Part shown: positions 39,835 to 48,334 of the stretch, one piece after another
Position numbering within the stretch: position 1 is the stretch's first letter
Layout: each line of letters begins with the position of its first letter
Assembly (NCBI RefSeq): GCF_000369805.1
Contig: NZ_KB850224.1
Coordinates: 124,001-188,000, forward strand
Source of the DNA: Acinetobacter sp. NIPH 2100
Lineage (GTDB): Bacteria; Pseudomonadota; Gammaproteobacteria; Pseudomonadales; Moraxellaceae
Direction: 5' to 3'
DNA: 64,000 nt
Made by a program: the position numbers and the translations under genes
The notes under the pieces: model-generated
What the model was told of the DNA's origin: nothing
The model's input: only the letters and a program-made list of their open reading frames with translations
Database searches by the model: none

Positions 39835-40813
39835 CTGAAGAATCCTTGTGAGTTTGGGTTTTAATATGTGGATCATAGAAATGAGCAGAACTCATACCGG
39901 GAATAAAGTGATCCGAGATAAAGCTTTTACAACGACTAATAAAAGCCTGTACGACAATATTTTTTGGTACATTTTTGGGTGTCGCAATACCGATATGCAT
40001 AGGTCGATGCTCATCGGCAATACGAATACGGATTAGGCGTTTACCATCTAGGCTGTAATTGTTTTTAGGGCGGACATTTAAAATTGTGTAGCCAATATTA
40101 TTGGCAACCATTGAGCGTACAACATCAATATTCTTTGAAGATCGTACAACGTTTGGATTTAGGTTTTGGGTGCGGAATAGCGATAAGAAGTATTCATTAC
40201 TATGGGGCATATCTAAAAGAATCATTGGGTATTGTGATAACTCTTCTAGTGTTACAGCTGGCAATGTTGCTAAAGGATGTTCCTCACTTACCAGTGCATG
40301 CGGTGGCAGTTTAGTTAAAGACTCAAAATGAATAAGATGTTCATCAATATTAAGATCGTAAGTTAAAGCGACATCAAGATCATTCCGTATAAGGGAACTT
40401 AGAAGAGCTTGTTGATCATCTTCATAGAGATCTAACGAAACCTGTTTATATAAATTGGAAAATCCATGGATGATATCTGCGTAGACCATTGGTGCAAAAG
40501 CGGGAAAGCATCCTAGTTTTAATGGTCCACGTATTGAGCCTGAAAATTCTGCAGCGAGAGAATATAAGCCTGAAGCTTGGTTCAGAATGTGTTTACATTC
40601 CAACATGACATTCTTACCTACAGGGGTTGGAATTAAGCCTTTAGCATGTTGGCGAATAAATAATTGGGTTTGTAATTCTGATTCAATATGTGCGATTGCA
40701 GCAGAGATTGACGGAGAAGATACATGTATCTTCTCCGAAGCAATAATAATGCTGCCACATTCAGCAGTTGCAACAAAGTATTCCATTTGTCTTAAAGAAA
40801 TTCGATTTAACAC
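39827..40813 (-). CDS. LysR-family regulator of the 37-47 kb catabolic cluster
   Basis: A 328-residue LTTR. The helix-turn-helix (FVATAECGSIIIASEKIHVSSPSISAAIAHIE, about 13-44) starts slightly later than usual; the effector domain follows. The start is taken as GTG at 40813 because GGAGG lies ten bases upstream on the minus strand; an ATG nine codons in is the alternative. Unusually it sits inside the operon, between DUF1028 and the M20 gene, and overlaps the latter. It probably controls both arms of the cluster through the 41.9-42.3 kb region. Confidence 0.9.
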   Translation of the reverse strand: MLNRISLRQMEYFVATAECGSIIIASEKIHVSSPSISAAIAHIESELQTQLFIRQHAKGLIPTPVGKNVMLECKHILNQASGLYSLAAEFSGSIRGPLKLGCFPAFAPMVYADIIHGFSNLYKQVSLDLYEDDQQALLSSLIRNDLDVALTYDLNIDEHLIHFESLTKLPPHALVSEEHPLATLPAVTLEELSQYPMILLDMPHSNEYFLSLFRTQNLNPNVVRSSKNIDVVRSMVANNIGYTILNVRPKNNYSLDGKRLIRIRIADEHRPMHIGIATPKNVPKNIVVQAFISRCKSFISDHFIPGMSSAHFYDPHIKTQTHKDSSDV

Positions 40814-40848
40814 TTTGGATACACCTCCATTGTATACCCCAAAAAGGT

Positions 40849-41520
40849 TTATTCATTTCCTGGAACACCATAGCTTGGAGCACTTGTTGGATCCAAAGCT
40901 CTTAAAACATAATCATCAACTTGAGGTTCATATATTTGCCATAGTGCTATCAGTTCAGAAATGGGTTGATCTGACCAGTCCACTCGCAAATCGATAATTG
41001 GCCACTCCAGCTTGTCAACAACTAAGAGACCAGCAGAATGTACATCTCCTGCTTCACCACCTGCCTGTTCCCCAGCTTGTAGGGCATACAGCAGGCGTTC
41101 AGCTAAAGAGCCTTTGCTTTGCTCGAACTGTTCTAGCATAGCGCGTGTAACATGATCATTATCAAGTAAATTACCTGCACAAACCACATGTGTCCCAATG
41201 TGTTGAGCATATATGCCTAATGTATTTTTCCCGCTAAATGCAAAGGGTGTATTCACCGTATCAAGTAAACTTAATTGGCGGTATTCAATAAAATCAGTAT
41301 TTTTAGTTAATTCAGTGATCGCATTTTCGGGTGAAATATTATATTTGGCCATTTCAAGTAAAATGCTGGCCAATTGGGGGTCCGTGATATTTTGACTGGC
41401 TGCGACACCGACACCAGCCTTGGCTCGTATACATCTCGATGCGACAGCAGGAGAGGATGAACTGATCGCTGCACCGAATTGTCCTGTTTCACTACATCTA
41501 GCAATGATTGAAAATGTCAT
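40849..41520 (-). CDS. DUF1028 family protein (Ntn-hydrolase-like)
   Basis: A 223-residue protein matching DUF1028: N-terminal MTFSIIARCSETGQFGAAISSSSPAVASRC, then AGVGVAASQNITDPQLA, and a C-terminal GEAGDVHSAGLLVVD segment with a conserved WPIIDLRVDW. The family is placed in the Ntn-hydrolase fold group and is often found beside Rid proteins and M20 deacylases, but its reaction is not established to my knowledge. It lies between ridA-like and lysR, 15 bases after the former. An amidohydrolase role is a reasonable guess. Confidence 0.88.
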   Translation of the reverse strand: MTFSIIARCSETGQFGAAISSSSPAVASRCIRAKAGVGVAASQNITDPQLASILLEMAKYNISPENAITELTKNTDFIEYRQLSLLDTVNTPFAFSGKNTLGIYAQHIGTHVVCAGNLLDNDHVTRAMLEQFEQSKGSLAERLLYALQAGEQAGGEAGDVHSAGLLVVDKLEWPIIDLRVDWSDQPISELIALWQIYEPQVDDYVLRALDPTSAPSYGVPGNE

Positions 41521-41534
41521 GTTGCTCTCGTTTT

Positions 41535-41948
41535 TTAGTCTGGGATAACCGCTGTTGCATCAACTTCTACAAGCCATTCGGGACGTGCCAAAGCTGAAAC
41601 AACGATACCTGTTGAGACTGGATAAACACCTTTGAGCCATTTTCCGACTACGCGATACACATCTTCACGATAACGCGGATCAATGATGTATATGGTAATT
41701 TTACAAATATCAGCCAATTCTCCACCTGCTTCCTTGAGCAGCATGTCAATGTTATACATTGCCTGTTCGGTTTGACCGATGACATCAGCAAGAGCAACAC
41801 TTTCAGAGGTATCGAGGTTTTGTCCGATTTGTCCGCGAAGAAAAACAGTTCGACCACGTGCAACGACAGCTTGGCAAAGATCGTTATCTAAGTTCTGCTC
41901 TGGGTAGGTTTTTTTTGTGTTGAATGTACGAATACGAGTATGTTTCAC
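41535..41948 (-). CDS. Rid-family protein lacking the catalytic arginine
   Basis: A 137-residue Rid (YjgF/UK114) protein. Where RidA has a catalytic Arg after the conserved Pro, this one reads YPVSTGIVVSAL (Ser112/Thr113), so it should not have classic imine deaminase activity and belongs to one of the Rid4-Rid7-type branches. The C-terminal PEWLVEVDATAVIP is otherwise typical. The start is GTG at 41948 with AGGA seven bases upstream. First gene of the minus-strand arm ridA-DUF1028-lysR-M20. Such Rid branches are commonly tied to catabolic oxidations and ring or amide hydrolysis; the substrate is unknown. Confidence 0.88.
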   Translation of the reverse strand: MKHTRIRTFNTKKTYPEQNLDNDLCQAVVARGRTVFLRGQIGQNLDTSESVALADVIGQTEQAMYNIDMLLKEAGGELADICKITIYIIDPRYREDVYRVVGKWLKGVYPVSTGIVVSALARPEWLVEVDATAVIPD

Positions 41949-42341
41949 GGCATAATCCTAGGTGAATAATTATGTTTATCTAGTATGCGCAGTTCGTGTG
42001 TAGTCACAATTTTTGTTTTCCTTTCTATTAATTTACTTTTTCCGTATTAATCAAAAAATCAAAATTTATTTTTTAAATAGAGTAAATAATTCTATTTATT
42101 TCAATTATTTATTCCGTGGCTTCAGGTTTTTTGATTCATTTGTTTTGAATATCCTATTTTCCCTTTGCTTTTTGCCTACCTATATTTTCCTTAAAAGCGT
42201 TGTGTGTCGTTTTGATATTTCATTTCCTAAAACAGGAATATCAAGGAAACCCAAACAACATGAAATCGATAGTTGAAAGTGAACCTATTTAAACGTTCAC
42301 AAAAGTTGTTTTGAACAACTTAAACCATTCGACAAGGAAAA
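41949..42341. promoter_or_regulatory. Divergent promoter region of the catabolic cluster
   Basis: 393 very AT-rich bases between the two arms. Near the flavin monooxygenase start it holds the inverted repeats GTGAAC-N10-GTTCAC (42279-42300) and AAGTTGTT-TTG-AACAACTT (42303-42321). An 87-codon frame here (42013-42276) is hydrophobic and Phe-rich without a ribosome site and is not called. LysR-controlled divergent promoters are expected. Confidence 0.6.
42303..42321. promoter_or_regulatory. Palindromic operator before the flavin monooxygenase gene
   Basis: Perfect 8-base arms AAGTTGTT and AACAACTT around TTG, ending 20 bases before the start codon. Position suits a repressor or the downstream half of a LysR complex. 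Confidence 0.5.
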
Positions 42342-43634
42342 ATGATGAGCTTAGATAATTTAGAAATAGATACGGTGGTTGTCGGCGCAGGTCAGGCGGG
42401 AGTTGCGATGAGTGAGCACCTGACCGAACTTAAAATTCCACATGTAGTGCTAGAAAAAAATCGTATTGCGGAAGCATGGCGTACGCGTCGCTGGGATTCA
42501 TTGGTGGCGAATGGACCTTGTTGGCATGATCGATTTCCGAATATGGAATTTGATGCAGATCCAGATACTTTTGTGCATCACGATCAAGTCGCTGAATATT
42601 TTGAAAAATATGCCAAGCGATTTAATGCTCCAATTCATACCAATGTTGAAGTTAAAAAAGTCCAATTAAATAAGCAAGGTGCTGGTTTTATTGTTGAAAC
42701 GTCTGCAGGTACTTTGCAGGCACAACGTGTTGTTGTCGCTACTGGACCTTTCCAAAAAGCCATTATTCCCCCGATTGCACCTAAGAATGATGGTTTATAC
42801 CAAATCCATTCAGATCAATATAAAAATCCAAAACAGATGCCTGAAGGTGCTGTTTTAGTTATTGGTTCAGGTTCCTCTGGCGTACAAATCGCTGATGAGT
42901 TAAATCGCGCGGGTAAAAAAGTGTATTTATCGGTCGGCGCACATGAACGCCCACCACGAGTTTATCGCCAACGTGACAACGTTTGGTGGTTAGGTGTGTT
43001 GGGAGGTTGGGATAGCAGTAAGGCAGATACGGGGCCTTTGAAGGGATTGGCTGTCAGTGGTGCACATGGTGGACACTCCATTGATTTTAGACGTTTGGCG
43101 TTAGAGGGCATCACGCTGTTGGGGATGACCAAGCAATTCGAAGGTGAAAAAGTTAGCTTCCAAAATGATTTGCAAAAGACCTTACAAGATAGTGATCAGG
43201 CTTATTTTGAGTTTTTGGATGCTGCGGATGCCTATGTGCAACGTATGGGGATTGATTTACCTGAAGAGCCCGAAGCCCGGATTGTTTTAAATGATGTGGA
43301 ATGCATTCAGCGACCAATTTTGGAACTTGATTTAGCTCAACAGGAAATTACTTCAATCATCTGGGCATCAGGCTTTGGTTTTGATTATAGCTGGCTAGAA
43401 GTGAATGCCTTTGATCTTGACGGTAAACCACAGCATAAGCTTGGCGTATCCACTGAACCTGGGATTTATTTTATTGGTCTGCCTTATTTATATGGCCGTG
43501 GTTCAAGCTTTATTTGGGGCGTCTGGCATGATGCAAAACGGATTGCAGGACATATTGATATTCAACGTAATTATTTAGATTATCGAGATAAAAATCAAAG
43601 AAGTGCAATCAATAAACAAGAAAAAACTGCATGA
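42342..43634 (+). CDS. Flavin-containing monooxygenase (CzcO/FMO-like)
   Basis: FAD/NADPH enzyme that inserts oxygen at a nitrogen, sulfur or carbonyl carbon. The 430-residue protein has the FAD motif GAGQAG (15-20), the NADPH motif GSGSSG (175-180) and ATGPF before a segment IHSDQYKNP near residue 150, resembling but not equal to the FMO fingerprint. The substrate face contains an unusual VWWLGVLGGWDSS stretch. First gene of the plus-strand arm; AAGGA precedes the start. With an amine aminotransferase and a Rid protein nearby, an N-containing substrate is likely, but not shown. Confidence 0.88.
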   Translation: MMSLDNLEIDTVVVGAGQAGVAMSEHLTELKIPHVVLEKNRIAEAWRTRRWDSLVANGPCWHDRFPNMEFDADPDTFVHHDQVAEYFEKYAKRFNAPIHTNVEVKKVQLNKQGAGFIVETSAGTLQAQRVVVATGPFQKAIIPPIAPKNDGLYQIHSDQYKNPKQMPEGAVLVIGSGSSGVQIADELNRAGKKVYLSVGAHERPPRVYRQRDNVWWLGVLGGWDSSKADTGPLKGLAVSGAHGGHSIDFRRLALEGITLLGMTKQFEGEKVSFQNDLQKTLQDSDQAYFEFLDAADAYVQRMGIDLPEEPEARIVLNDVECIQRPILELDLAQQEITSIIWASGFGFDYSWLEVNAFDLDGKPQHKLGVSTEPGIYFIGLPYLYGRGSSFIWGVWHDAKRIAGHIDIQRNYLDYRDKNQRSAINKQEKTA

Positions 43635-43680
43635 ATAAGCACTAAATTAAAACGTTCAATCTCCACACGAGGAGGGGCAC

Positions 43681-45084
43681 ATGACGGTAAAAAATAATAA
43701 GCAGGGAAGCAGCTCAATTCATCAGGTCAAAGTGGTGAGTAAGAAACAATTAAGCTTGTTTAATTTAATCGCTATTGCGGTTGGCTTAGTGCTATCACAA
43801 GGTGTGATGGTGGTTATTCTGCAAGGATTTGGACTCAGTGGCATCAGTTTTTTTATTCCACTCATCATTGGGTTTCTTTTAGCACTCACCTATGCTGCAT
43901 CTTTTGCGGAGTTGGCGTTGTTAATCCCTAAAAATGGCAGCATTAGTGATTATAGTCTGGTTGCAACAGGGCACTTACCTGCAATGCTTTCGGTCTTCTG
44001 CGGCTATATCGTAGTTGCGATGTTCGCTGTTTCAGCCGAGCTCATTTTAATAGATGGTGTTGTACAAAAAATATTTCAGGTTGAGGTTCCATATTTTGGA
44101 ATTGGCTTTCTTATCTTATTTATGTCAGTCGGCCTAAATCTACTCAAAATCGACATTTTCTCAAAAGTGCAGAATACCTTGGCCTTTGTCATGGTGCTTT
44201 TGTTGCTTTTGCTGGGGGTCTGTGCCATTAGCGGTTGGTTCTATCCGCATACGCAAGTGGTTGATTATAAATTTAATGTTGATGGCAATACGATGGCGTT
44301 GGTTGCGTTGGCGTTCTGGGGATTTGTGGGGGCAGAGTTTGTTGTTCCGATGATCGAGGAGTCCAAAAACGCGAGTACGAATATCCCAAAATCAATGTAT
44401 ATCGGCTTAACAATAATTTTTATAACCATTTCTTTATATGGACTTGGGGCGCTTTATTTTCTGCCCAAAGAACAGTTGGTTAATTCTCTAACTCCCCACA
44501 TTGAATATGCAACCGCTGTATTTGGACAGACAGGCTTATTATTTATCGCTGTGGGTGCTGTATTTGCAACTCTAAGTACTTTAAATACGACGCTGGCTGC
44601 CTTACCACGTATGTTGCAGGGCATGGCCGTAAATAAACAGGTTTTATCTGTTTTTGCGCACACGAATAAGAAAAATAATGTGCCGTGGGTGGGTGTGTTG
44701 TTTATTGCCTTCATCATTATGATACCGATGCTGTTCTCACACAGTGAAACAGAAGTGATCAAAGTCCTTCTCGTAGCAGCTTGTATCTCTTGGTTAATTG
44801 CCTATGTGATTGCACATACGAATGTGATTGTTTTACGGAAACGTTACCCGCAGATGGTTCGTCCCTATAAGGCACCTTTTTATCCATTCCTTCAGATTAT
44901 TGGGATTATTGGGATGATCCTGACGATTTTCTATGCCGTTCCTGCACCAGATTTGAGAGTCAAAGTATTTACTTGGGTCGGTATTGTTATTGGTTTGACG
45001 ACGATCATCAGCATTTTTTGGATCAAATTGGTCATGAAGAAACAGCTTTTTAAACCTGAATCAATCGAAAGCTTAATGAAATGA
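43681..45084 (+). CDS. APC-superfamily amino acid/amine permease
   Basis: A 467-residue inner-membrane protein with about 12 segments. The N-terminal LSLFNLIAIAVGLVLSQGVMVV (about 25-46) and the AFWGFVGAEFVVPMIEESKNA stretch near 219-239 are APC family features. A strong AGGAGG lies seven bases before the ATG. It lies 46 bases after the monooxygenase and 28 bases before the aminotransferase, so it likely imports the substrate of this arm. Confidence 0.88.
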   Translation: MTVKNNKQGSSSIHQVKVVSKKQLSLFNLIAIAVGLVLSQGVMVVILQGFGLSGISFFIPLIIGFLLALTYAASFAELALLIPKNGSISDYSLVATGHLPAMLSVFCGYIVVAMFAVSAELILIDGVVQKIFQVEVPYFGIGFLILFMSVGLNLLKIDIFSKVQNTLAFVMVLLLLLLGVCAISGWFYPHTQVVDYKFNVDGNTMALVALAFWGFVGAEFVVPMIEESKNASTNIPKSMYIGLTIIFITISLYGLGALYFLPKEQLVNSLTPHIEYATAVFGQTGLLFIAVGAVFATLSTLNTTLAALPRMLQGMAVNKQVLSVFAHTNKKNNVPWVGVLFIAFIIMIPMLFSHSETEVIKVLLVAACISWLIAYVIAHTNVIVLRKRYPQMVRPYKAPFYPFLQIIGIIGMILTIFYAVPAPDLRVKVFTWVGIVIGLTTIISIFWIKLVMKKQLFKPESIESLMK

Positions 45085-45112
45085 AACTAGAATTTTAACA
45101 AGGAGTAAGAAC

Positions 45113-46513
45113 ATGAATCAGTTATCAACAACACAAATCACTGAAATTTGGCAAAAAGATAAAGACCACCATATTCATCCATGGACTGACTTTTCTACAT
45201 TTAAAGATGAAGGCGCCATGATCCTTGCACAAAGCGAAGGATGCTATGTTTTTGACGCTGAAGGCAATAAATATCTCGATGGTATTGGTGGTTTGTGGTG
45301 CGTCAATGTGGGGTATGGGCGCCAAGAAATAGCAGATGCTATTTCAGAACAAGTGATGCAAATTCCCTATTATTCTGCATTTGGACATCACACTTCTATT
45401 CCTGCCGCAAAATTATCAGCAAAAATAGCAGAACTGGCACCAGGAAATCTTAATCATGTGCTATTTGGCTGTGGTGGTTCAGTTGCAAACGATACCGCCG
45501 TGCGAGTCATTCACTTTTATTTTAATCAACTGGGTAAACTAACGAAGAAAAAGTTAATTTCTCGAAAAGATGGTTATCACGGCAGTACATACATCAGTAT
45601 GTCATTAACTGGGGTCGAGTTTGACCATATCGGTTTTGATATCGAGCGTGAATTGGTCCATCACATTTCATGTCCTAATCCATATCGTCGGGCAGAAGGT
45701 CAAAGCTTGGAGGAGTTCTGTGATGAAAAGGTACAGGAGTTGGAAAACAAAATTCTGGAATTAGGCCCAGACAATGTCGCGGCTTTTTTTGCTGAACCGA
45801 TCATGGGGGCAGGTGGAGTCATCGTGCCACCAGCGGGCTATCATAAGAAAACTTTAGAAGTTTGTCGTAAATATGGTGTGCTGTATGTATCAGATGAAGT
45901 CGTTACTGCCTTTGGTCGTTTAGGACACTTTTTCGCTTCGGAGTCTGAATTCGGGATTGTTCCAGATATTATTACCTGTGCCAAAGGTTTATCTTCTGGC
46001 TACTTGCCTTTGGGCGCAACCGTTATTTCTGATGATATTTATGACGTCATTAGTAAGCCTCAGGCAGATGGTGCGCTATTTACGCATGGTTTTACCTACT
46101 CTGGTCATCCTGTTTCTTGTGCCGCAGCCTTAAAAAATATTGAAATTATCGAACGCGAAAATTTACTTCAACATGTGAATGATGTCGGTCAATATTTTGA
46201 AGACCAGCTAAAAACCTTGGTGGACTTGGACATTGTGGGTGAGGTGCGTGGTAAGAAATTTATGATGTGTATTGAAAACTTGGCCAATAAGAGAACCAAA
46301 GAACTTTTCCCGAGCTCAGTCAATGTCGGATCTCGTATTGCAGATTATTGCCAAAAAGACGGTCTCATTATTCGCCCTGTGGGTCATATGAATATTATGT
46401 CTCCACCCTTAATCCTGAATAAAGCGCATGTAGACTTTATAGTCAGAACATTGCGTAAAGCAATTTTAAGCACAATCGCTGATCTTAAAGGCGAAGGTTA
46501 TTTAGCTGCTTAG
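45113..46513 (+). CDS. Class III omega-aminotransferase (SpuC-like)
   Basis: PLP enzyme moving an amino group from an amine or omega-amino acid to pyruvate or another keto acid. The 466-residue protein has the cofactor Asp261 in SDEVVTAFGRLG and PLP Lys291 in CAKGLSSGYLPLGA; YHGSTYISMSLTG (about 153-165) is the phosphate region. Overall it resembles polyamine:pyruvate aminotransferases such as SpuC. AAGGAG precedes the ATG. It would generate an aldehyde suited to the PuuC-like dehydrogenase of the opposite arm. The exact amine is unknown. Confidence 0.9.
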   Translation: MNQLSTTQITEIWQKDKDHHIHPWTDFSTFKDEGAMILAQSEGCYVFDAEGNKYLDGIGGLWCVNVGYGRQEIADAISEQVMQIPYYSAFGHHTSIPAAKLSAKIAELAPGNLNHVLFGCGGSVANDTAVRVIHFYFNQLGKLTKKKLISRKDGYHGSTYISMSLTGVEFDHIGFDIERELVHHISCPNPYRRAEGQSLEEFCDEKVQELENKILELGPDNVAAFFAEPIMGAGGVIVPPAGYHKKTLEVCRKYGVLYVSDEVVTAFGRLGHFFASESEFGIVPDIITCAKGLSSGYLPLGATVISDDIYDVISKPQADGALFTHGFTYSGHPVSCAAALKNIEIIERENLLQHVNDVGQYFEDQLKTLVDLDIVGEVRGKKFMMCIENLANKRTKELFPSSVNVGSRIADYCQKDGLIIRPVGHMNIMSPPLILNKAHVDFIVRTLRKAILSTIADLKGEGYLAA

Positions 46514-46519
46514 ATTTTG

Positions 46520-46560
46520 AAAAGTAAGATTCAAAGCAGAAGTATTTGAATCTTACTTTT
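46520..46560 (+). terminator. Terminator after the aminotransferase gene
   Basis: AAAAGTAAGATTCAAA pairs perfectly over 16 bases with TTTGAATCTTACTTTT around a 9-base loop. It separates the porin gene, which then needs its own promoter in 46561-46700. Confidence 0.85.
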
Positions 46561-46710
46561 CATTTCAAATTAAGTTCTTATCTTGATCACGACGATTGTT
46601 TCGAATTTTCTATATCTCTGAATAGTTAACGCTAACCGCAATTGAACGACTTGCTTTTTTAATAGAGGCAGAGGAAGTCACATTCTAAATTTTTAAAAAA
46701 GGAATTTTAC

Positions 46711-47547
46711 ATGCTGAGATTTCATCAAGGCTTGATGGCAATGCTGCTGTTTTCTAGTTCTGTTTATGCAGAAGATAGTAATAAAAAAATGAATATTTCT
46801 GGTTCATTAACATTCGTTTCTGATTATGTTCTGCGTGGTGCGACCAATTATCCTGAGAAATCAGATGCGACTTTACAGGGTGTCTTAACACTGAGTTATG
46901 ACAATATCTATGTGAGTTATTTTGGCTCTAAGTTGGGTTATTCTTTTTCTGAGTTGCAGCATAAAAATAAAATTTTAAACGATCCTCAATTAACTGATAG
47001 TGAGAAAACAGCAGGTATAGATGCATTAACCAAGCCATCATCGGATTACTATGAGCATGATCTTATTTTAGGCTATAAAACTAGCTTAGATAAATGGGAC
47101 TTAGATTTTAATATGGCGACCTATCTATATCCTGGTGGGGAAAATACAACCAGTGTCGAGATGGGTATCTTTTTGAATCGGTTGTTAAGTGACAGTATTG
47201 GGAATAGCATAAATTTTACCCTTCAAACTTATTTAAATGATGTTGTTTATGCAAATCAATTGGATACCTACTTAACCTTGAGCTATCTGCATCCTTTGCC
47301 CAATAATTTTAGTCTCGGTCTTTCTAGCGCATTTTCATATTTTAGTGATAATGGGAAATATGAAGGTGGTTTATTTCTGAATACGACTGAAGATTTTGCA
47401 TGGAGATTTAGTGCTATTGAGTTATCTCGACCAATTTTAAAAGAGCAGAGTGCTTTGGTATCAATGAAGTATATGTTTGGTGGTGAAAATCGCTCTGGAG
47501 AAGCGCAGAAGAATATGCCTGTTTTTAGTGTAAGTTATAATTTTTAA
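46711..47547 (+). CDS. TorF-like outer membrane protein / putative porin
   Basis: A 278-residue protein with a short signal peptide (cleavage near VYA-ED, about residue 20). Alternating beta strands follow, starting with SGSLTFVSDYVLRGATNYP, the hallmark of the TIGR02001/TorF putative porin family, and it ends in Phe (VSYNF) as outer-membrane barrels do. It has AAAGGA before the ATG. Same strand as the monooxygenase-permease-aminotransferase arm, 197 bases further, after a terminator; it could give the substrate passage through the outer membrane. That link is by position only. Confidence 0.87.
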   Translation: MLRFHQGLMAMLLFSSSVYAEDSNKKMNISGSLTFVSDYVLRGATNYPEKSDATLQGVLTLSYDNIYVSYFGSKLGYSFSELQHKNKILNDPQLTDSEKTAGIDALTKPSSDYYEHDLILGYKTSLDKWDLDFNMATYLYPGGENTTSVEMGIFLNRLLSDSIGNSINFTLQTYLNDVVYANQLDTYLTLSYLHPLPNNFSLGLSSAFSYFSDNGKYEGGLFLNTTEDFAWRFSAIELSRPILKEQSALVSMKYMFGGENRSGEAQKNMPVFSVSYNF

Positions 47548-47600
47548 AGTGTATTGGCCTTTGTTTAAAAAGCTTGCTGATGATACAAATATTGAAGCAG

Positions 47601-47634
47601 AAAAAAGCCCTAATCTTTCGACTAGGGCTTTTTT
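47601..47634. terminator. Bidirectional terminator porin / tRNA-Gly
   Basis: AAAAAAGCCCTA and TAGGGCTTTTTT around a 10-base loop; T tracts on both strands, between convergent units. Confidence 0.9.
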
Positions 47635-47639
47635 GAATC

Positions 47640-47715
47640 TGGAGCGGGAAAGGAGACTCGAACTCCCGACCCCAACCTTGGCAAGGTTATGCTCTACCAA
47701 CTGAGCTATTCCCGC
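47640..47715 (-). tRNA. tRNA-Gly (GCC), copy with encoded CCA
   Basis: 76 bases on the minus strand beginning GCGGGAATAGCTCAG and ending in TCCCGCTCCA. The acceptor arm GCGGGAA/TTCCCGC pairs; the anticodon loop TTGCCAA gives anticodon GCC; the T loop TTCGAGT is normal. The 3' CCA is encoded. Confidence 0.95.
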
Positions 47716-47756
47716 TAATTGAGCAGTTTTTACTAAAACTTACACTAAAAAATTTG

Positions 47757-47829
47757 AGCGGGAAAGGAGACTCGAACTCCCGACCCCAACCTTGGCAAGG
47801 TTATGCTCTACCAACTGAGCTATTCCCGC
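47757..47829 (-). tRNA. tRNA-Gly (GCC), copy without encoded CCA
   Basis: 73 bases identical in sequence to the copy at 47640-47715 as far as I can read, 41 bases upstream of it in transcription order. After the discriminator T the genome reads CAA instead of CCA, so the CCA end must be added by the nucleotidyltransferase. The two are probably one transcript. Confidence 0.95.
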
Positions 47830-47977
47830 ATGCCGTGTATAATACATTATGCAAAAATAGGGTCAATAATTTTATGCAAAGAAATTGATTATTTGCATAA
47901 AATTAAAGCACTTTCAGGCTAAAACAGCATGGGAAAGCAAATTTTTGTACAAAAGTTTCTCTCAGATTCCGCTCATG

Positions 47978-47983
47978 TATACT
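47978..47983 (+). promoter_or_regulatory. Probable -10 box of the bolA promoter
   Basis: TATACT preceded by TG (extended -10), 37 bases before the bolA start; the -35 region (GTTTCT, 17 bases upstream) is weak. Confidence 0.45.
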
Positions 47984-48019
47984 AATGAGCTATCTCAATC
48001 TGACCTTACAGAGTGACTG

Positions 48020-48328
48020 ATGAACTTAGAACAACAGTTGATTGAACGTTTAAACACGCTAGCACCTACCCATCTTGAAGTGATCAATGAGTCGGCAGGG
48101 CATGGTGGATATTTCCCAGGTAAAGAATCACATTTTAAAGTCATCGTGGTAAGTGATGAATTTCAAGGACTGCGTTTAGTACAACGTCATCAAAAAATTT
48201 ATGCCGTTGCGGCGGAGCTGATGAGTCCTGGTCGCATCCATGCGCTTGCGATTCATGCCTATGTACCGAGTGAATGGCAAGGTGAAGCACCTGCGAGCCC
48301 TGAATGTGCACATGCGCCAAAAAGCTAA
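48020..48328 (+). CDS. bolA: BolA-family protein
   Basis: A 102-residue BolA protein, a partner of monothiol glutaredoxins in Fe-S handling and a stress-linked regulator in enterics. Conserved stretches are HLEVINESAGHGG (about 18-30), ESHFKVIVVSDEFQGLRLVQRH (about 36-57, with the family His) and IHALAIHAYVPSEW near 74-87. The C-terminal tail with PECAHAPKS is a little longer than usual. It is followed nine bases later by a SirB2-like gene. Confidence 0.92.
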   Translation: MNLEQQLIERLNTLAPTHLEVINESAGHGGYFPGKESHFKVIVVSDEFQGLRLVQRHQKIYAVAAELMSPGRIHALAIHAYVPSEWQGEAPASPECAHAPKS

Positions 48329-48334
48329 GGATCA

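Noticed and set aside
42013..42276. 87-codon frame in the divergent region of the catabolic cluster
   Set aside because: Extremely AT-rich with Phe/Ile bias, no ribosome site, and it overlaps likely promoter sequence.
47461..47700. Minus-strand frame over the porin end and tRNA-Gly
   Set aside because: Overlaps a tRNA gene and a terminator.
47640..47829. Direct repeat of about 73 bases considered as a CRISPR-like or mobile repeat
   Set aside because: It is explained by two tRNA-Gly genes.
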